Source of the DNA: Acidimicrobiaceae bacterium
GTDB taxonomy: Bacteria; Actinomycetota; Acidimicrobiia; Acidimicrobiales; RAAP-2
Length of the DNA: 64,000 nt
Assembly: GCA_003151235.1 (NCBI GenBank)
Contig: PLWZ01000051.1
Coordinates: 45,930 to 109,929, forward strand
Reading direction: 5' to 3'
A model generated the notes under the pieces. It did no database searches. It saw only the letters and a list, made by a program, of their open reading frames with translations, and was not told where the DNA came from. A program made the translations under genes and the position numbers. This document shows positions 6,942 to 15,745 of this stretch, one piece after another. The number at the start of each line of letters is the position of its first letter. The first letter of the stretch is position 1.

Positions 6942-9374
6942 TTGGAGGCCGTCTGGCTGGCCTTTCGCGCCGAGTTGCGCCGCCGATGGCGGTCCTGGTT
7001 GGTAATAGCGGTCCTTATCAGTGGCGTCGGTGGGCTGGTATTGGCCGCTACCGCCGCTGGGCGTCGCACGGAATCCGCGTTCCCACAGTTTGTCGCCGCG
7101 CATGGCTTCGACGCCGTGGTGTACGCAGCCCAGCCCGTGCCGAATATCCCCGGGCTTCCCGAGGTCGCCTCCGTCACGACGCTTGTCGGCCCCGACAATG
7201 GTCAACCGACGTGCGACTGCACCCACCCGATCAACCCGAACGACTTCGGAGTTCTCGTCACCCCCTCCAAAGGCAGATCGCCTTTCAAACTCGTGTCGGG
7301 CCGCTTACCCAACCCGTCGGACCCCGATCAGGTGTTGGCTTCGTTCACCCTCCAGCAGGACGACGGAGTGCGATTGGGAACCGTGATCCGTGTCCCGTTC
7401 TACACGCGGGCGCAAGCCGCGACGTTGAACACCCCGGGCGGGCTCCTCAAACCGCAGGGCCCGACGGTTACATTTCGGGTGGTCGGGTTCGAGGCAACCG
7501 AGTCCGAGTTCCCGTCTGGGGGGACTCCTTCCTACGATCTGTACGCCACTCCCGCCTTCGCCCGTTCCGTGATCCCGCTGACGGCGAACAGCTATTTGTA
7601 CCTCGTGAGTCTTCGCCATGGAGCGGTTGACCTTTCCCGATTTGATACCGCAGCCGCCCACTTAAGCGCAGCCGGGGTGGAGGGCTACTCCAACGAGGAC
7701 ACTCCGGCTGCATCGGTCGAATCATCGATCCATCCCCAGGCCATTGGATGGTGGATCCTGGCCGCGCTCGCCGCCCTCGTCGGACTGGCGGTCGTAGGCC
7801 AGGCACTCGCTCGTCAGAGCATCGTCGAGAGCGAGGATTACCCCGCCATGGCGGCCCTCGGCGCCAGCCGCCGACAGTTGGTGGCACTCGGCATGCTCCG
7901 GAACCTTGTGGTTGGGCTTGCCGGCGCTGCCGGCGCCGTGGTGGTCGCGACCGCTTTGTCCCCGCTCGCTCCTCTGGGCGAAGCGCGCGCTGCCGAAAGT
8001 TCGACCGGCGTTGCCTTCGACACTCTCGTCCTTGCGCTCGGAGCAGTCGCGACGGTGGTGGTGACATTCTCACTTGGTATCTGGCCGGCTCTACGGGCAG
8101 CGCACACCCTCGGATCCGATGAGCGGGCGATTGCTTCCCGTCCCTCGGCGATCGCCGGTCATCTCGCAAGGACGGGGGCGCCGCCGAGCGCCGTGATTGG
8201 TGTTCGTAATGCCCTCGAGCGAAGGAGCGGTGGGGCGGCTGTTCCGGTTGGGAGTGCTCTTCTCGGCACGGTGTTGGCGGTGATCGCGCTCTGTGGGACT
8301 GCGGTCTTCGGGTCCAGCCTCTCCCACCTAACATCGACCCCCAGGTTGTACGGCGACCCGTTTCAATTCAGTACCAGCGATACGAGCAGCGGAGGACAGC
8401 CCGACCCGGCCCTCCTCAGAAGCCTCGAACACGACGCAGCCGTGACCGGGATCACCGAAGGCATCGCCCCGCCAGAAGTGTCCGTCAACGGGGTGGCGGT
8501 GAGCGCCATTGCTGGTACGGCCATCCGTGGTTCGCTTCTCCTCTCGACCGTGGACGGACATGTTCCCGATGGCGACCGCCAGATCGGCCTTGGAGCTACA
8601 ACCATGCGCCAGGTCGGCGCCCACGTGGGCTCGATTGTCCATATCACCGTGTCGTTGCCGTCAGGCGGGAGGCGAACGGTTCCGTTCCGGGTGGTCTCTG
8701 AGCTCTCCTTCCCAGTACTCGGTGGTGGAATCGTGAGCCTTGGCAACGGTGCTGCGTTCACCATTGCTGGATATCAAGCGGCTGTGTGCCCTCCTGGTCC
8801 GAAACAAACCGCGTGCCGACAGGCATTGTCAACAACATTGTCGGGCGGTGGGTTACTCGTTAGCGTCGTCGGCGGCGCGAAGGGGCAGGCTGCCATCAAC
8901 CACTACCTCAACACGGACGGATCGAGCGTCGCGCCGGCGAGCACCCCGACATCTCTTATCAACTTCGGCGAGGCGGTCAACTTCCCTCTCATCTTTGGTG
9001 CGATGCTGGCGGTCTTCGGCGCCGCGACGCTCCTACACCTACTCGTGGTAAGCGTCTCTCGCCGCCGAAAGGAAGTCGGGCTGTTGAAGGTGCTCGGGTT
9101 CGTGAACGGGCAGGTCGGCTCCACCGTGGCATGGCAAGCGTCGACTCTGGCCCTTGTCGGAATCTTTATCGGTGTGCCACTTGGGCTTGTGATCGGTCAG
9201 GCGGTGTGGCGGGCGTTCGCGCGCAATCTCGGTGTTGTTCCCGTCTCGGTCGTGCCGATCTGGCTTATCGGTGTCTTGGTGGCGGGCGTCCTAGTGGTCG
9301 CCAACCTCATTGCCCTGACACCTGCGCTCGTGGCAACCCGGTCCAAGCCCGGAGAGCTTCTGCGGACCTCTTGA
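6942..9374 (+). CDS. FtsX-like (MacB-type) ABC transporter permease
   Basis: An 810-residue membrane protein with the architecture of large FtsX-type permeases. An N-terminal membrane helix (WLVIAVLISGVGGLVLAATA, about residues 18-38) is followed by a large extracytoplasmic domain. A first block of helices lies around 270-400, a second extracytoplasmic domain follows, and a C-terminal block of three helices starts at about 680. The cytoplasmic loop SRRRKEVGLLKVLGFVNGQV before the last helices is the FtsX-family coupling region. Such permeases need an ATPase subunit, but none is adjacent. The start is TTG, supported by AGGAGG five bases upstream. Substrate unknown; mechanotransmission or lipoprotein/peptide extrusion are typical family roles. 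The gene is flanked by tRNA-Val and a tRNA-Val fragment. Confidence 0.85.
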   Translation: MEAVWLAFRAELRRRWRSWLVIAVLISGVGGLVLAATAAGRRTESAFPQFVAAHGFDAVVYAAQPVPNIPGLPEVASVTTLVGPDNGQPTCDCTHPINPNDFGVLVTPSKGRSPFKLVSGRLPNPSDPDQVLASFTLQQDDGVRLGTVIRVPFYTRAQAATLNTPGGLLKPQGPTVTFRVVGFEATESEFPSGGTPSYDLYATPAFARSVIPLTANSYLYLVSLRHGAVDLSRFDTAAAHLSAAGVEGYSNEDTPAASVESSIHPQAIGWWILAALAALVGLAVVGQALARQSIVESEDYPAMAALGASRRQLVALGMLRNLVVGLAGAAGAVVVATALSPLAPLGEARAAESSTGVAFDTLVLALGAVATVVVTFSLGIWPALRAAHTLGSDERAIASRPSAIAGHLARTGAPPSAVIGVRNALERRSGGAAVPVGSALLGTVLAVIALCGTAVFGSSLSHLTSTPRLYGDPFQFSTSDTSSGGQPDPALLRSLEHDAAVTGITEGIAPPEVSVNGVAVSAIAGTAIRGSLLLSTVDGHVPDGDRQIGLGATTMRQVGAHVGSIVHITVSLPSGGRRTVPFRVVSELSFPVLGGGIVSLGNGAAFTIAGYQAAVCPPGPKQTACRQALSTTLSGGGLLVSVVGGAKGQAAINHYLNTDGSSVAPASTPTSLINFGEAVNFPLIFGAMLAVFGAATLLHLLVVSVSRRRKEVGLLKVLGFVNGQVGSTVAWQASTLALVGIFIGVPLGLVIGQAVWRAFARNLGVVPVSVVPIWLIGVLVAGVLVVANLIALTPALVATRSKPGELLRTS

Positions 9375-9513
9375 AAGGGAACCAGCGTCCGGCTGCGGAT
9401 ACGTGAGGCGACCGAGGCGTGGGTGCCCCGTGGTCCATGCGACAGGAACTGTGTTGCCGTTTTCGGTCCGCGACGACATGCGTTTTCCCAGGTAAGTAGC
9501 GCCCAGTTGCCCA

Positions 9514-9557
9514 TGGTTGTAAGGCAGCTTCTCTAACACCAGCCGGCAAAGCGCCCC
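9514..9557 (-). pseudogene. Degenerate 5' half of tRNA-Val
   Basis: These 44 bases match the 5' half of the intact tRNA-Val at 6539-6581, in the same orientation. By hand alignment 38 of 43 positions are identical, with a few small insertions and deletions. The match covers the anticodon loop, the 3' strand of the D arm and the acceptor 5' strand (for example TGGTTGTAAG and CTCTAAC). The other half (T arm and 3' acceptor) is absent, so it cannot fold into a tRNA. It is a relic of duplication or of an earlier integration or deletion event. Confidence 0.75.
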
Positions 9558-9666
9558 GTCTGAGCCATCTTGGCGGCATGGCCGCACCGCCGTTGACGAT
9601 GCGCAAGAACGGCAGACTGCGCCGAAGTCGTAAATGCGGAGCCGAATCGTATGCTGCGATACCGAG

Positions 9667-11157
9667 ATGAGTGGACAGGACGTCGTAGTCGTTGGTGCCG
9701 GGAATGCCGCTCTCTGTTCTGCTCTTGCGGCTGCTGACAGCGGCGGTGCGATTCGGGTCTTGGAGTTCGCTCCAATCGAGGCACGTGGAGGTAATTCGGC
9801 CTTCACCGGTGGGGCTATGCGCGTGCCGTTTCAGGGCACGACCGACCTGTTGGAACTCATGCCCGACCTGTCGCAGGAGGACCAGGATGTCGCCGATTTT
9901 GGCACCTACTCCGAAGAACAGTTCTTCAAGGACATGGCTCGAGTGACCGAAAGCCGCGCCGATCCGGACCTTGTGGAGGTGCTGGTGACCAAGAGTTTCC
10001 CGACTCTTTGTTGGATGCGCGAGAACGGTGTCCGATTTCAACCTTCCTACGGACGTCAGGCATTCAAGATCGACGGGAAATTCCGGTTCTGGGGTGGTCT
10101 AGCCGTCGAGATCAACGGAGGTGGGCCGGGTCTGATCGACCAACTGATGGCAGCCGTAGAGCGGCGAAACGTCGAGATTCAGTACGAATCCCGAGCGATC
10201 GAACTGCTCTACGACGGCAATGCGGTGCGCGGTGTCAAGGTTCGCCGGCGTGGTGAGACTTATGACGTTCCCGCCGCAGCCGTCGTCCTGGCATCGGGCG
10301 GGTTTGAGGCCAACCGGGAGTGGCGAACCCGCTACCTCGGACCGGGGTGGGATCTTGCCAAGGTCCGAGGCACTCGCTTCAACCTCGGCGACGGGATCCG
10401 CATGGCGCTCGATATAGGCGCGAGCTCGGCCGGGCACTGGTCCGGATGCCACGCCGTCGCATGGGACATGAACTCGCCTGAGTTCGGCGACCTTGCAGTG
10501 GGCGACGGTTTTCAAAAGCACAGCTATCCACTCGGGATCATGGTCAACGCGCATGGCCAGCGATTCGTCGACGAGGGTGCAGACTTTCGCAACTTCACCT
10601 ACGCGAAGTACGGCCGACGGATCCTGGAACAACCGGGCCACTTCGCCTGGCAGATCTTCGACTCAAAGGTCTCCGAGTTGCTTCGGAGCGAGTACCGGAT
10701 CCGGCAGGTGACCACCGTAAAGGCAAACACGTTGCAAGAACTGGCCAGCGGGCTCGACGGGGTCGATGGTCCCGAGTTCCTCAACACCGTCGCCGAGTTC
10801 AATGCGTGTGTCGATCACAACGTTGAATTCAACCCCAACGTGAAGGACGGCCGCAGCACCCTTGGGCTCGACCCGCCAAAGTCGAACTGGGCCACCACGA
10901 TTTCGGAACCCCCCTTTGAGGCGTACATGGTCACCTGCGGAATCACGTTCACATTCGGGGGCCTCCGGATCGACCCGGCGGCAAGAGTGCTCGACGATTT
11001 CGGGAAACCGATACCGGGCCTCTACGCGGCGGGCGAACTGGTCGGAGACCTCTTCTACTTCAACTATCCGGGCGGCACCGGGTTGACTAGTGGTGCGGTC
11101 TTCGGGCGCTTGGCCGGCACCGGCGCGGCGCGATTCGCCAGAGGTGAAATCTCCTAA
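9667..11157 (+). CDS. FAD-dependent dehydrogenase, TcuA/fumarate-reductase flavoprotein family
   Basis: A 496-residue flavoprotein with an N-terminal FAD-binding Rossmann motif (VVVVGAGNAALCSALAAA) and the ARGGNSAFTGGAMR segment. That segment is typical of the tricarballylate dehydrogenase TcuA branch of the succinate dehydrogenase/fumarate reductase flavoprotein family. The C terminus has the second FAD contact (GLYAAGELVGD ... YPGGTGLTSGAVFGR). It would oxidise or reduce a dicarboxylate- or tricarboxylate-like substrate in the cytoplasm; the substrate is not determined. The start at 9667 was chosen over an in-frame ATG at 9634 because it begins directly at the FAD motif. No TcuB electron-transfer partner or citrate-type transporter lies next to it. 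The 290-base region upstream holds only the tRNA relic. Confidence 0.8.
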   Translation: MSGQDVVVVGAGNAALCSALAAADSGGAIRVLEFAPIEARGGNSAFTGGAMRVPFQGTTDLLELMPDLSQEDQDVADFGTYSEEQFFKDMARVTESRADPDLVEVLVTKSFPTLCWMRENGVRFQPSYGRQAFKIDGKFRFWGGLAVEINGGGPGLIDQLMAAVERRNVEIQYESRAIELLYDGNAVRGVKVRRRGETYDVPAAAVVLASGGFEANREWRTRYLGPGWDLAKVRGTRFNLGDGIRMALDIGASSAGHWSGCHAVAWDMNSPEFGDLAVGDGFQKHSYPLGIMVNAHGQRFVDEGADFRNFTYAKYGRRILEQPGHFAWQIFDSKVSELLRSEYRIRQVTTVKANTLQELASGLDGVDGPEFLNTVAEFNACVDHNVEFNPNVKDGRSTLGLDPPKSNWATTISEPPFEAYMVTCGITFTFGGLRIDPAARVLDDFGKPIPGLYAAGELVGDLFYFNYPGGTGLTSGAVFGRLAGTGAARFARGEIS

Positions 11158-11169
11158 CCGAACGCGGGA

Positions 11170-11907
11170 TCAAGCACCGGCACCGGACATGATCGTCCGA
11201 AGAAGGCCGTCGGTCGCAGCGGCCACCGGACGCCGAGGATCGTCGGAGCGGATCCAGGCGTCTAGCCCGTCGAGTTCGGACACTGACGCTCCCGCTTCAA
11301 CACAGATCAGGAGGCCGGCAAGGTAGTCCCACGGTCGGAGGGAACATCCAGGGCCCAGTAAGTATCCGTCCAAACTGCCGTCGGCGACGGCGCAGAACTC
11401 CAATGATGCGCAGCCAAGAGTTCGGTACTGCCAGGAAGCGACACCGCCCGCCAGGAACCCTGACTGCCCGATGACCGACTCCGAGAGCACTTCACAATTC
11501 GACGGCGAGATGGCCGCTCCGTCTCTCCAGGCACCAGCCCCACGGACGGCGTGATATCGCTGTCCGGTGCAGTGGTTCACGACGGCGCCGACTCGAGCGC
11601 CCTCGTCGTCGAACACGCAAATGCTCGTGGAGTAGATCGGTATGCCGCGATGTGCGTTTGTCGAGCCGTCTATCGGGTCCAGGACCGCCAAGAGGGGAAG
11701 CGAACCCTCGGTCGTGCCGGACTCTTCCGAGAGGATCGACAACCCCGCCTTCGTAAGAACAGCGACCGCCGCATCGTCGGCAGCGACATCGAGCCGATAC
11801 TGACCCGGACGCAAGCCGTTGGGCCCCCAATCGTCGAGCTCCGCGAGCGCCGAGCGAGCGGCCGTCGAGGCTTCAAATAGGACCTCCAGCAGGGCAACGT
11901 CGTCCAC
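11170..11907 (-). CDS. Inositol monophosphatase family protein
   Basis: A 245-residue member of the metal-dependent sugar/inositol phosphatase family. The key motif DPIDGSTN (about residues 95-102) supplies Mg2+ ligands. An upstream acidic pair (SEESG) and the C-terminal PWDYLAG segment complete the active site. Family members remove phosphate from myo-inositol-1-phosphate, histidinol phosphate, PAP or fructose-1,6-bisphosphate; the sequence alone does not say which. The start is GTG. It is convergent with the upstream flavoprotein gene, 12 bases from its stop, and has no obvious operon partner. Confidence 0.85.
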   Translation of the reverse strand: MDDVALLEVLFEASTAARSALAELDDWGPNGLRPGQYRLDVAADDAAVAVLTKAGLSILSEESGTTEGSLPLLAVLDPIDGSTNAHRGIPIYSTSICVFDDEGARVGAVVNHCTGQRYHAVRGAGAWRDGAAISPSNCEVLSESVIGQSGFLAGGVASWQYRTLGCASLEFCAVADGSLDGYLLGPGCSLRPWDYLAGLLICVEAGASVSELDGLDAWIRSDDPRRPVAAATDGLLRTIMSGAGA

Positions 11908-11964
11908 CGGCCGACCCTATCGCCGGCCAAAGCCCAGCTCGACGACCACTAGGCTGGCCTCCCT

Positions 11965-12522
11965 GTGGCAGCCATTGACGTTGCTGGCTACGTGGCCGAT
12001 CTGAAGGATCACTCGGTTGACCACGGCTTTCACGTGCACGACGAGCGCCACTTCGTCGAGACGTACTCGCTCCGCCAGGTCTGGGAGGTCGACTTGCACC
12101 CCGAAGAGGGTTGCGGCGGACCCGTCGACCTGCACCTTGCTCTCGATGTTGACCCGCGAGTGCTGCTCTCCTTTGAGGATGCGGTGCTCGGGCTTTCCGA
12201 CGACGAAGAGCCTCCCGACGAGTACCACTTCCCTTTGACGTTCACCTGGGCGCTGCCCCCGCTGCCGCACGGCCCCGATCTCCTCCGTCTGGCCATCGAC
12301 TTGGCCGGGGTCGGGGGCATCGAACTGCCGCTCGAAGTGTCCGCGATCGACTCGTTCGCCTCGGCTACGGACGGGCCGGAGCGTCGCTTGAGCGTCTTGG
12401 CGCGCTATCCGGTCTCGCTGGCCAAGATCCTGGCGGGTGAGGAACTGCTGTGCGACGTGTTCGACCGCAGCTTGGCGGTCAGCCGCTTCCTTCTCGAGGC
12501 GGCCGTCGGCTGGCTCGGCTGA
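11965..12522 (+). CDS. Hypothetical acidic protein
   Basis: A 185-residue cytoplasmic protein without signal peptide or membrane segments. It is rich in Asp, Glu and Leu and has alternating short hydrophobic strands. I do not recognise the family. Codon use is strongly GC-biased at third positions, supporting a real gene. The start is a GTG just downstream of the divergent phosphatase gene. The next gene, a lipoprotein, begins five bases after its stop, so the two may be co-transcribed. Confidence 0.6.
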   Translation: MAAIDVAGYVADLKDHSVDHGFHVHDERHFVETYSLRQVWEVDLHPEEGCGGPVDLHLALDVDPRVLLSFEDAVLGLSDDEEPPDEYHFPLTFTWALPPLPHGPDLLRLAIDLAGVGGIELPLEVSAIDSFASATDGPERRLSVLARYPVSLAKILAGEELLCDVFDRSLAVSRFLLEAAVGWLG

Positions 12523-12527
12523 CCCCA

Positions 12528-13004
12528 GTGCCGAGGCGGGTCGCGGCGATGCTTGCGGTTGCGGCGTTCTCGGCTCTCGCTCTCGCGGCTTGCGGTGATC
12601 AATCGGCACTCGCGCTCGCACAGCAAGCGTGCGGCAAGGTCCACGCGTCCGTCGTCTCCTACGACGCAGGGATCCAAGCAAGCAATCCATCCACCAAAGC
12701 CCGCGACTTGAAGAAGGCGGAAAACGATCTCCAGGAAGCCGAACCTCTGGCTGCTCAGGCCACCTCGGCCGATGGACAGTGGAACGCGCTCATGACCACC
12801 CTGAATGAGATCGGCCAGGTCGACGAGAAGCACCTGATCGCGGCGCTCCAGTCCCAGTGTGCCGTGGCCAATAGCGGCCAGCCGGAGATCCCCAACGTGC
12901 CCCCAACGACATCTGCGGCGGTCCCCGCCGAAGGAAAAGCCAGCGGGACTGGGCCGACCGAAACTACGCCGAACGTACAGGCGAGCCCGACAACCACCAG
13001 CTGA
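12528..13004 (+). CDS. Small secreted lipoprotein
   Basis: A 158-residue protein with a short basic N terminus, a hydrophobic core and a lipobox (ALAAC, Cys about 23). It is thus a predicted lipoprotein anchored on the outer face of the membrane. The rest is helical, with a Lys/Glu-rich stretch (KARDLKKAENDLQEAEPL). It ends in a Pro/Thr/Ser-rich tail typical of wall-spanning segments. The GTG at 12528 was preferred because the signal peptide starts there; longer frames from 12450 would overlap the upstream gene and destroy the signal. Function unknown. Confidence 0.7.
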   Translation: MPRRVAAMLAVAAFSALALAACGDQSALALAQQACGKVHASVVSYDAGIQASNPSTKARDLKKAENDLQEAEPLAAQATSADGQWNALMTTLNEIGQVDEKHLIAALQSQCAVANSGQPEIPNVPPTTSAAVPAEGKASGTGPTETTPNVQASPTTTS

Positions 13005-13097
13005 GGGGGTGTCCTCGGGAACCCGAATCGGTCCCCGTAGAATGGCGCCATCTCGCGACTTGTCGGTCGCGAACCGCGAGTCGGCTCTGTCGGGAGT

Positions 13098-13799
13098 TTG
13101 GTGCCGCAGCCAATGCAGCCGAGAGTGATCCGCTACGGCCGTCCCCGCCGATCGCCGCGTCGCCGGATCCGCCACCGGAGGCTCACCGTTCTGGGCGCAC
13201 TTGCCGTGGCGATCGTCGTACTTGGAGTCGATCCGGCGCTCATAGGTTTGGGCCGGAGCAGCGGCGCGCAGCTCACTCCGCTGCAGCAACGGATCATCTC
13301 GATCGCCGAGAGCCAGGTTGGCTATCGGACCGAGCCTGCCAACACCTACTGCAACCGGTATAGCGCGTTCTGGGTTTCGGGCACTGCCGACTGCGGTAAC
13401 GGCAATTTGGATGAGGAGTGGTGCGCCGACTTTGCGGCGTGGGTGTGGCGACAGGCCGGAGCGAGCTTCACGTACCAATTCATCAACGGGGACATCAACT
13501 CTTCATCGGCGAGCTTCTATGAGTGGGGCACTGCCCACGGCACCTGGCATCCCGTGGGCGATGGATACGCCCCCCAGCCAGGAGATGTCGCCGTCTACGG
13601 CCTCCACAAGAACACCTTGACCGCCGATCATGTCGCCATCGTCACGTCGATCTCATCGGGCTCGACCGGTCCCAACGTCGTAAACGGCGACGGTGATCGG
13701 ACGGGTTTCAGTCTGGTCGAGACCGGCAATGACCAGCTCTACGCCGACACCGGCGATCACGGCGCTCGCATTTCCGGCTACGTGTCGCCGCTCGCCTGA
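13098..13799 (+). CDS. Secreted CHAP-domain cell-wall hydrolase (predicted amidase/endopeptidase)
   Basis: A 233-residue protein with a very basic N terminus (runs of Arg) and one hydrophobic segment (LTVLGALAVAIVVLGV, about 30-45), consistent with secretion or an N-terminal anchor. The C-terminal domain has the CHAP-type layout. A cysteine (EEWCADFAAWVWRQAGA, Cys about 112) is followed about 65 residues later by a histidine (TADHVAIVTSI). These are the catalytic pair of NlpC/P60-CHAP peptidoglycan hydrolases. It probably trims cell-wall peptides or releases peptidoglycan. The start may be GTG 13098 or ATG 13113. Confidence 0.75.
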   Translation: MVPQPMQPRVIRYGRPRRSPRRRIRHRRLTVLGALAVAIVVLGVDPALIGLGRSSGAQLTPLQQRIISIAESQVGYRTEPANTYCNRYSAFWVSGTADCGNGNLDEEWCADFAAWVWRQAGASFTYQFINGDINSSSASFYEWGTAHGTWHPVGDGYAPQPGDVAVYGLHKNTLTADHVAIVTSISSGSTGPNVVNGDGDRTGFSLVETGNDQLYADTGDHGARISGYVSPLA

Positions 13800-13811
13800 T
13801 CCTGGCCGATG

Positions 13812-14222
13812 TTACGTGGATCCTCCGGCCCAACTCGGGTCGGCTACGCCCTGCGCCTTCAGCCGGTCGGCAAGCCAATGGATCCCGTCAGACTCTGCCA
13901 TGGCGGCTTGCCACCCCTCCAGAACCTGTTCCAGCCGGTCGTGCGAATCCATGTGCGCGATGACGCGGACGGTCATCCCTGTGATGGGTGCCTTCTCATT
14001 GGTCTGGACGTAGATGTCGCCGAACGGGTCTTCCCAAACCGGGGGCGGGGGTTCGACCATCACATAGAGCTCGCCCGTGTCCTCGATCCAATTCAGCTCG
14101 TACCGAACGGATTGGGCATCGCGCCACTCAGTACCAAGCTCGATTTCGACGGACTGCCTCCGCCGATCATCAGCGTCATAGAACTGACCAATGTCCACTC
14201 CGAAACTGTAGTGCTCCACCAA
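13812..14222 (-). CDS. Hypothetical protein
   Basis: A 136-residue soluble protein without a recognised motif, convergent with the CHAP hydrolase gene. It contains a Pro-rich turn (EPPPPVWEDPFG) and a helical Asp/Glu-rich C-terminal region with conserved-looking Trp residues. Base composition is lower in GC than in the upstream genes, marking the start of a lower-GC island. Function unknown. Confidence 0.55.
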   Translation of the reverse strand: MVEHYSFGVDIGQFYDADDRRRQSVEIELGTEWRDAQSVRYELNWIEDTGELYVMVEPPPPVWEDPFGDIYVQTNEKAPITGMTVRVIAHMDSHDRLEQVLEGWQAAMAESDGIHWLADRLKAQGVADPSWAGGST

Positions 14223-14316
14223 TCATGCTACTCATCAATATCAGCAGCGACTCTCGTCGAGAATTTGCGCCTCAGGTGGGAACCATGGGGGGAACGCTCC
14301 TTTCCACCATCCGCAA

Positions 14317-15060
14317 ATGCGCGGAACGACGTCACGACCAATCGATCAACTGACGCTGGACTGGAGGGCCGTGAGTCGGGGTCCGGAATCCAGAAAGGCA
14401 CTACAAGTTCTGGCCGGAAGAGAGCCTGAGGTTGCCGCGACCAACGCTCCCGACCTGGAAGCACTCGTCGCTTTGCTTCGCGGAGCAATCGGAGACCCCC
14501 AGGGAGGCTGGGCGCCGCGGGTCGTTCAAGCGATGCTTCGCAATCAATCAGTTCACCCTTTGATCCCTCGAGCAATCCTCCAAGCTCTGCTCCCAGGTCT
14601 GGTTACTGTGGCACGTCGCCTGTCATGGGGTTCGGGTGGAGACTGGATCGATGGCGGCACGTTCTTCTCGGACCTGATCACAACCGCATGGGAAGTAATC
14701 ACAGAATGGGACGGCGAAGACCGTCCCTATGCTCTTCTCGATCTTCTGTCAGCCATTCGTTGTCGGATGAGACGGCAAATCTTGACGCGTCGGTCGTCGC
14801 GTGAAATCGCAGTTGGGCCGGAACTCGATCGCCGACTCCAAGTAGCGACCTCAACGCAGGTCAGTGACCTTGAAGTCCTAGCTCAGGCAATAGAGGATTT
14901 AGCAGGCAATCAGCTGAACTCGACGGACGCTGCCGTTCTCTATGGAACCCGTGTTCTCGGTCTCACCATGACAGAACTGGCCCAAATGACGGGGCGGAGC
15001 AGGCGATTCCTGGCCGACAGACGTAGACGTGCCGAGGAGCAGTTCTGCGCACAGTCATAA
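14317..15060 (+). CDS. Sigma-factor-like HTH protein of a membrane-regulator module
   Basis: A 247-residue protein whose C terminus (TDAAVLYGTRVLGLTMTELA, then GRSRRFLADRRRRAEEQF) has the spacing of a sigma-70 region 4 or LuxR-type helix-turn-helix. The middle, around WEVITEWDGEDRPYALLD, is helical with conserved-looking Trp and Arg residues. No clear region 2 (-10 binding) can be seen, so calling it a sigma factor would be too strong. It is first in a three-gene block with a single-pass membrane protein (13 bases downstream) and a membrane-anchored BTAD regulator. An alternative GTG start at 14371 exists. The gene lies in DNA of visibly lower GC than its surroundings. Confidence 0.6.
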   Translation: MRGTTSRPIDQLTLDWRAVSRGPESRKALQVLAGREPEVAATNAPDLEALVALLRGAIGDPQGGWAPRVVQAMLRNQSVHPLIPRAILQALLPGLVTVARRLSWGSGGDWIDGGTFFSDLITTAWEVITEWDGEDRPYALLDLLSAIRCRMRRQILTRRSSREIAVGPELDRRLQVATSTQVSDLEVLAQAIEDLAGNQLNSTDAAVLYGTRVLGLTMTELAQMTGRSRRFLADRRRRAEEQFCAQS

Positions 15061-15072
15061 AAAGGTGAGATT

Positions 15073-15717
15073 GTGGCATCCATGGAGCAGAAATGGCGCC
15101 ATCACCACCACCGGAGTGGCGCATCAGCGCGACCCACGTGGTGGGTCTTACTGGCGGTGTCAATGGCAGTAATGGCCCTGATCTTTTCGCGTTCAGGGGG
15201 GACAACTCATAAGGCCGGCGTCTCCAATTCTCTAGAACGATCCGACGACCGAAGTCGCGCCACAGAACCCAATCCCGAGACGCCACAAACACCCGCGCTG
15301 GTGAGAGCTGCGACAACGCCGAATGCATTGCCGAGTAGCTCTACCTCGCCAGTTCAGTCACATGACACCGGTCGCCAGCCCCCATCATCTGCGATGCCCA
15401 TTTTGCCGACCACCACCACCACCGTGATGCCTACGATCGAGTCACTCCGGGGATACCTCACCTACCCCGAGAATGTCGTTAGCTCATACCCAATCGTCGG
15501 TACTGGACGAGATGTAACCGCCTCTGCCACGTGGTCAGGGCAAACGACCCTCGATCTCTCGATCAACTGTTCCGAGGACCAACGGTCAGTCAGAGGAACG
15601 TCAACCGCGTCTGTTTCAATCGCCGTATCGTCTCCGTGCACGGTGAACCTCACTGACGAGGGCTTAAGTACGGTGCCGGTCATCTACGACCTGACAATCA
15701 CGATGAGCCCGGCGTAG
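15073..15717 (+). CDS. Single-pass membrane protein with Ser/Thr/Pro-rich outer part
   Basis: A 214-residue protein with a short His/Arg-rich cytoplasmic start and one membrane helix (WWVLLAVSMAVMALIFS, about residues 17-35). A low-complexity Ser/Thr/Pro linker follows, then a C-terminal beta-rich domain of about 90 residues with two cysteines (INCSEDQRS ... SSPCTVNL). The cysteines may form a disulfide outside the cell. The GTG start has AAGGTGAG upstream. It lies between the HTH gene and the BTAD gene with spacings of 12 and 28 bases, so the three are probably one transcript. It could be the sensory or partner subunit; no known family recognised. Confidence 0.65.
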   Translation: MASMEQKWRHHHHRSGASARPTWWVLLAVSMAVMALIFSRSGGTTHKAGVSNSLERSDDRSRATEPNPETPQTPALVRAATTPNALPSSSTSPVQSHDTGRQPPSSAMPILPTTTTTVMPTIESLRGYLTYPENVVSSYPIVGTGRDVTASATWSGQTTLDLSINCSEDQRSVRGTSTASVSIAVSSPCTVNLTDEGLSTVPVIYDLTITMSPA

Positions 15718-15745
15718 TCCGCCCATAACGCCTGATTGGAGACTC

